A stretch of DNA of 9,529 nt from positions 1 through 9,529 of the forward strand of contig JAVCCI010000074.1 of assembly GCA_030765555.1 (NCBI GenBank). The letters run 5' to 3'. Positions 5,614 through 9,529 of this stretch are shown piece by piece (the first letter of the stretch is position 1; each line of letters opens with the position of its first letter). Below the pieces are notes generated by a model. It worked only from the letters and a program-made list of their open reading frames with translations, searched no databases and was not told where the DNA came from. The DNA is from Candidatus Kappaea frigidicola (GTDB lineage Bacteria > Omnitrophota > Gorgyraeia > JAGLLT01). The position numbers and the translations under genes are program-made.

Positions 5614-5974
5614 TATGATAAATGATATAGTGGGTATATTTTGGATGTTAATCGGATTAATAGGAATTGTAAAACCTGTTTTTATTCATAATTTCTTTAG
5701 AAAAAAAACAGGTAAGCGTCAATTTAAGCTTATTATTGTTGTTATTCTATTATTGGGTAGTGTTTTCTTTGAGTTGTTTTTTATATCTGAATCAATTTTG
5801 CTCAGAGTTCTAGTGGTTATAGGGTTTGTGGCTGTAGTAAGGGGTATTTTAATGCTCAATAAAAAAGCAGGTGAGAAGATAAGTAATTATTTATCTCATG
5901 TACCTTTTTTTTATTTTAGATTAATAGCTATAGTATTTTTTGTGATTGGATTTATTTTCTTAAAGATTTTATAG
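5603..5974 (+). CDS. Small four-TM membrane protein of unknown function
   Basis: This protein of up to 123 residues is almost entirely hydrophobic, with predicted membrane segments at about 7-25, 41-60, 64-85 and 101-121. Short basic loops (FFRKKTGKRQ at 31-40 and NKKAGEK at 86-92) suggest cytoplasmic sides. I recognise no family or functional motif. TTG 5603 is preceded by AGGA (5591-5594) at about 8 nt. ATG 5615 would give 119 residues with a poorer upstream site, so the start is uncertain. Either way it begins at the stop of the FecR-TSP3 gene (TGA 5611-5613) and is probably co-translated with it. Its stop overlaps that of the convergent helicase gene by 6 bp. Confidence 0.7.
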   Translation: MLSDMINDIVGIFWMLIGLIGIVKPVFIHNFFRKKTGKRQFKLIIVVILLLGSVFFELFFISESILLRVLVVIGFVAVVRGILMLNKKAGEKISNYLSHVPFFYFRLIAIVFFVIGFIFLKIL

Positions 5975-8146
5975 GATTTTAAACTTATCACTCTCAACTT
6001 GTTTCTTAATTCCCATAGCAACTGTTTTACCAATTCCCCCAGCTTTCATAAGCGCATCAATACTAACTCTTTTAATATCTACAGGGCTTTTTACTCCACT
6101 ACTATATAGATTTCTGGCTCTTATGCGGCCAATATTTTTTATACTTACCAAGGAAAGTAATTCTTCTTTTATTCCATACTGAATCCTTCTCTGAAGGGCT
6201 TGAAGTCTGGAGCCGACAATATTAATATTAAACAATTCAGCTATCTGTTGTGCGGCATATAAAAGCCATTTAGCTGTCTCAATTAATCTTCTTATGTCTC
6301 CTGGTCCTACGGGATATTTATCACAAATGCTATCTTCTTTAATTTCCTCAACCCATTCATTAAACATTAAAGCGGTGGTTAGTGACTGAAGATATGTATT
6401 GTAATCTGAATGACTGTAATATCTTTGAAAAGGGAGCAGCATATCTTCACTATTGAGGCCGAAATACATTTCTACTTCATCTCTATTTTTTTTATTTAAT
6501 CTTAAGTTAGGCATATTAGGGCAACAGCTTATCAAATGCAACAGGGCCACAGTTGAGGGGACAATCTCCATAGAGTTCTTTAAGCCTTTTCTAATAATAA
6601 CTCCTGTCTGAGGGTCAATATATAGCCTCGAAACCAGGTTGCCAAAAGGAGTTGCTCTGTATTTTCCATTAGTAGATGTGAGAAGGTCTTCAAAGCATAG
6701 AAATTCGATTATTCTATCGGTTAGCCCCAGAAGTGCATGTGGGTCTTCTTGAGTAGCAAAAAAGGTATGCGATAAAAAGTCCATGAGTCCTTTTTCGGTA
6801 TGCACATATCCAGCTGCTACAGATGAAAGTATATGCATGCATAGCGCGTTTTCTTGACCTAGTTTAGAAATAATAGGTTCCGGTTGGGCACAAACAAAAT
6901 CTTCAAAGAGAACATTTTTCTCATCCTCTGATTTAGCGATTAATACAGATTCGCCATAAGTATCATATTTCGGCCTTCCGGCACGTCCGCGCATCTGTTT
7001 ATATTCAAAAACAGCTATATGATGAGAACCATTAATGGCATCGAATCTTTTATAATCCCTAATGATAACTCTTCTGGCTGGTAAGTTAACACCTGCAGCA
7101 AGTGTTGGGGTACAGCAGATAACTTTAATTATATTTTCTTTAAAATTATCTTCGATTAGTTTTCTCTGTGTGTGAGTTAGTCCCGCATGATGAAAGGCAA
7201 CTCCGCTATTTATGCATTCGGCTAATTCGCTTGAAACTTTCGTGGTTTCAGCAGAAGATGTCCTTATTTTTTTAGAGAGATGATTTAATATTATTTTTTC
7301 TTCATCAGTTAAGGCTTTACTTAGAGTTATGGCAATGCGTCTGGCTTCAGCCTGGGTAGAACGCCTTGTACTTACAAAAACTAAGACTTGGCCACTCTCC
7401 TGGACAGTTTCCATGCAGAGGGAATTTATTCCGGTAGTTGATGAGGCTGCAACGGTTCTTTTATCACCATTCTCATAATAGACCATTTTATCATAGTAAA
7501 CGCCTTCTTTAAGCTTGATCGGGCGCCAGCTACTTAAAAAACATTCAGCCTCAAGCCAGGAGGCGATTTGATTAGCATTTTTTATAGTAGCTGAAAGACC
7601 CACAAATTGAAGAGAAGAGTTGCCTTGTTTAAGTCTAGCTATAAGAATTTCTAAAGTTGGACCGCGGGAACTATCATCAATAAGGTGAATTTCATCAATG
7701 ATAGCAATGGTTAAGCTTTCAGTCAGCCAGCGAGCCCTAAAACGCAGGAGAGAATCAACTTTTTCTGAAGTAGCTACAATAATATCGTAGTTGGCTAAAA
7801 ATTTTGACGGAGTATCATAGTCCCCAGAGGCCAGAGCTACTTTTAGGCCTAATTGAGAATATTTTTCCTTGAGGTCTTCATATTTCTCACTCGCCAGAGC
7901 TCTTAGGGGAACTACATATAAGGCTCTGCCCTTATTAGAAAGAATAGATTTTATCATAGCTAGCTCAGCAATCAGTGTTTTGCCACTGGCTGTAGGCATT
8001 GCTAAGACAAAGTTTTTACCTTCTAATATCCCAGATTTTAAAGCTGTCTCCTGAGGTGGGTGTAGTTTTGTATAACCTTTTTTAGCTAGGATATCAGCTA
8101 CTTCAGACGTTATATTAAACTTTTTACAAAGTTCTCTTATTTCCAT
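5969..8146 (-). CDS. Hel308-type Ski2-family DNA helicase
   Basis: This 725-residue superfamily-2 helicase has every expected motif: Q32 in HPPQETAL; Walker A PTASGKT (51-57); VVPLRALA motif Ia (78-85); DEIH (151-154); SAT (185-187); VFVSTRRS motif IV (257-264); the HHAGL Ski2 signature (319-323); TPTLAAGVNLPARRVII (346-362); and QMRGRAGRP motif VI (384-392). A winged-helix region follows, then the ratchet-type helical domain (about 570-640, with YPVGPGDIRRLIETAKWLLYAA). A C-terminal helix-hairpin-helix ends the protein (about 664-715: IKNIGRIRARNLYSSGV and AGGIGKTVAMGI). This order is that of archaeal Hel308/HelQ, an ATP-driven 3'-5' helicase of stalled forks, rather than of RecQ or RecG. 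The start ATG (8146-8144) overlaps the stop of the upstream transporter gene as TAATG. No good ribosome-binding site is within normal distance, so translation probably depends on coupling. Bacterial Hel308-like proteins exist but are uncommon. Confidence 0.9.
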   Translation of the reverse strand: MEIRELCKKFNITSEVADILAKKGYTKLHPPQETALKSGILEGKNFVLAMPTASGKTLIAELAMIKSILSNKGRALYVVPLRALASEKYEDLKEKYSQLGLKVALASGDYDTPSKFLANYDIIVATSEKVDSLLRFRARWLTESLTIAIIDEIHLIDDSSRGPTLEILIARLKQGNSSLQFVGLSATIKNANQIASWLEAECFLSSWRPIKLKEGVYYDKMVYYENGDKRTVAASSTTGINSLCMETVQESGQVLVFVSTRRSTQAEARRIAITLSKALTDEEKIILNHLSKKIRTSSAETTKVSSELAECINSGVAFHHAGLTHTQRKLIEDNFKENIIKVICCTPTLAAGVNLPARRVIIRDYKRFDAINGSHHIAVFEYKQMRGRAGRPKYDTYGESVLIAKSEDEKNVLFEDFVCAQPEPIISKLGQENALCMHILSSVAAGYVHTEKGLMDFLSHTFFATQEDPHALLGLTDRIIEFLCFEDLLTSTNGKYRATPFGNLVSRLYIDPQTGVIIRKGLKNSMEIVPSTVALLHLISCCPNMPNLRLNKKNRDEVEMYFGLNSEDMLLPFQRYYSHSDYNTYLQSLTTALMFNEWVEEIKEDSICDKYPVGPGDIRRLIETAKWLLYAAQQIAELFNINIVGSRLQALQRRIQYGIKEELLSLVSIKNIGRIRARNLYSSGVKSPVDIKRVSIDALMKAGGIGKTVAMGIKKQVESDKFKIL

Positions 8147-9528
8147 TATGAATATAAATGCACCTTTTTAAGTTTCCATGTACCTCTCTCAAACCAAAGA
8201 AGAGCTAATATGCCTTGGATGAGAGTGGCGATTGATATAGCCCACCAGATGCCATCAAGTCCTAAGATAGTGTATCTAGGTAAAATGATCGCCAGGGGTA
8301 TTTGAATAAGCCAGAGAGTTACAAAGGTTATAATCATGGGTGGTATAGTATCTCCAGCGCCATTAATAGCTCTACCAAAAACAACACCAAAAGCGATAGC
8401 CGGAAAGAAGAGAGAAGTTATTTTTAGATATTTAACACCAATTGAAATTACCTCTGGATTTTTATTAAAAAGGCTAATAACATTCTCTGCGAATAAAAAT
8501 AGAAGAATACCTATAACTGTCATGATAGCAGCATTCATTAAAGTAGCCAGCCAAGCGGTTTTATGGGCTCTGTCTGGTTGTTTAGCGCCTAGGTTTTGAC
8601 CAACTAAGGTTGCGGCTGCTGCTCCAAAAGAGAAGGCAGGTAATAAAAAAAGCATTCTTAGTCGCAGGCCAATACCATAGGCGGCAACAGCATAAGTTCC
8701 ATATCCAGCTACAATAGCCATAAGAACTAAATTCATTAAATGTCGAGCTAGCATTTGAATAGATGAGGGTATTCCTATTTTAAATATTTGAGAGATAGCT
8801 GCAAAATTTATCTTATATTTATCAAACCTGATATGAATATTTGATTTCCCTTTAAAAAGTATATAAAGTAAGAAGAAGGAACCTATGCCTTCTGCAATAA
8901 TTGTAGCCAAAGCTGCACCCTTGACTCCCAGGGCGGGAAGGCCCAACCAGCCAAAGATTAAAAATGGATCAAGGATAATATTAGCAATAACTGATAGGCC
9001 CATAATCTTCATAGGAGTTACAGCATCTCCTGCGCCTTGCAGGATTGAACCGCATAGGAACAGCATTGTCATGGCAACTCCACCGGCTAAAATAATTTTT
9101 AGATAGCCTTCTCCAATTAAAATGACTTCGGGACTTGCCTGTAATAGTTTTAAGAGATCATGTGAAAACAAAATTCCAATTAAACATAACACTGCCGCTG
9201 TTATTAAAGCAATAATGATTGATTGGGTCGCTGCATTATCAGCTGCCTCTTGATTTTTTGCGCCTATGGCTCTAGCCACCATTACGGTTGTACCGGTTCC
9301 AATACCTATTAAAAGCGGAAAGAGAACCATTACAATGGTTCCACCCATGGCCACTCCAGCTAAGGCCTCAGGTCCTAATCGGCCCACCCAAAACATATCA
9401 ATAACAGATTGAAATGATTCCAGAACAGCTCTAACTAAAAGAGGGAGAGCAAGAATAAATATATTATTTAAAATATTACCTTCGGTAAGATTAGGAGTGA
9501 TTTTATGTTTTTTAAAAAATTTAATCAT
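8146..9528 (-). CDS. MATE-family multidrug/Na+ efflux transporter
   Basis: This 460-residue protein has about 12 membrane segments, the usual size for MATE (multidrug and toxic compound extrusion) transporters. The opening 'LTEGNILNNIFILALPLLVRAVLESFQSVIDMFWVGRLGPEALAGVAMGG' is the typical TM1-TM2 region, with the membrane Asp at 44 and the GRLGPEALA loop at 49-57. The two-fold pseudo-symmetry is visible: 'GSILQGAGDAVTPMKIM' in the first half mirrors 'GRAINGAGDTIPPMIIT' in the second, and 'ATLVGQNLGAKQPDRA' mirrors 'MVARAIGAKNQEAA'. It is expected to export cations, drugs or metabolites using a Na+ or H+ gradient across the inner membrane; the substrate cannot be told. The ATG at 9528-9526 is one base from the right edge, so an upstream start cannot be excluded, but the length and N-terminus look complete. 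It lies upstream of the helicase gene and overlaps it by 1 bp. Confidence 0.92.
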   Translation of the reverse strand: MIKFFKKHKITPNLTEGNILNNIFILALPLLVRAVLESFQSVIDMFWVGRLGPEALAGVAMGGTIVMVLFPLLIGIGTGTTVMVARAIGAKNQEAADNAATQSIIIALITAAVLCLIGILFSHDLLKLLQASPEVILIGEGYLKIILAGGVAMTMLFLCGSILQGAGDAVTPMKIMGLSVIANIILDPFLIFGWLGLPALGVKGAALATIIAEGIGSFFLLYILFKGKSNIHIRFDKYKINFAAISQIFKIGIPSSIQMLARHLMNLVLMAIVAGYGTYAVAAYGIGLRLRMLFLLPAFSFGAAAATLVGQNLGAKQPDRAHKTAWLATLMNAAIMTVIGILLFLFAENVISLFNKNPEVISIGVKYLKITSLFFPAIAFGVVFGRAINGAGDTIPPMIITFVTLWLIQIPLAIILPRYTILGLDGIWWAISIATLIQGILALLWFERGTWKLKKVHLYS

Positions 9529-9529
9529 A

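Overview
This is an AT-rich window, apparently from a diderm (Gram-negative-type) bacterium. The evidence for a bacterium is good sigma70-type promoters (TTGACA or TTTACA with TATAAT-like -10 boxes), Shine-Dalgarno sites, a rho-independent terminator, and several exported envelope proteins (SurA-like, FecR-domain, a possible outer-membrane protein). The mix of FecR plus thrombospondin-type-3 (TSP3) repeat proteins, a HAMP-only membrane protein, a HExxH protein and an archaeal-type Hel308 helicase resembles gene sets of uncultivated lineages such as Omnitrophota. That placement is an inference from style only, because no marker gene is present.

Layout. (1) At the left edge, leftward, is the 5' part of a secreted and possibly outer-membrane protein (1-365). 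(2) Positions 366-555 are a divergent promoter region, with a strong promoter on each strand and a small inverted repeat between them. (3) Rightward from 556 are three tightly packed genes: a putative lipoprotein with SurA-type chaperone helices but no PPIase domain; a two-TM HAMP protein with no sensor or output domain; and an exported or anchored protein with a HEFGH zinc-protease motif. (4) Positions 2271-2422 hold a promoter whose spacer and -10 box are duplicated as a near-perfect 24-bp tandem repeat. (5) Two tandem paralogous FecR-TSP3 proteins follow (2423-3406 and 3541-5613). The first is short and stops inside its TSP3 block; the second is full length with a large unrecognised C-terminal region. 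A clear terminator and a second promoter lie between them. (6) A four-TM small membrane protein overlaps the end of the second FecR gene. (7) Converging from the right is a leftward MATE-transporter / Hel308-type helicase pair, coupled by a stop-start overlap.

How they may work together: the 556-5974 block looks like one envelope-directed module. It contains an export chaperone, a membrane HAMP coiled-coil protein, a periplasmic peptidase-like protein, and surface or periplasmic Ca-binding FecR-TSP3 proteins. This is inferred from order, spacing and shared export signals; none of the proteins has a function that the sequence alone proves. The helicase/MATE pair on the right is a separate unit. 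No tRNA, rRNA, CRISPR array, transposase or prophage gene was seen.
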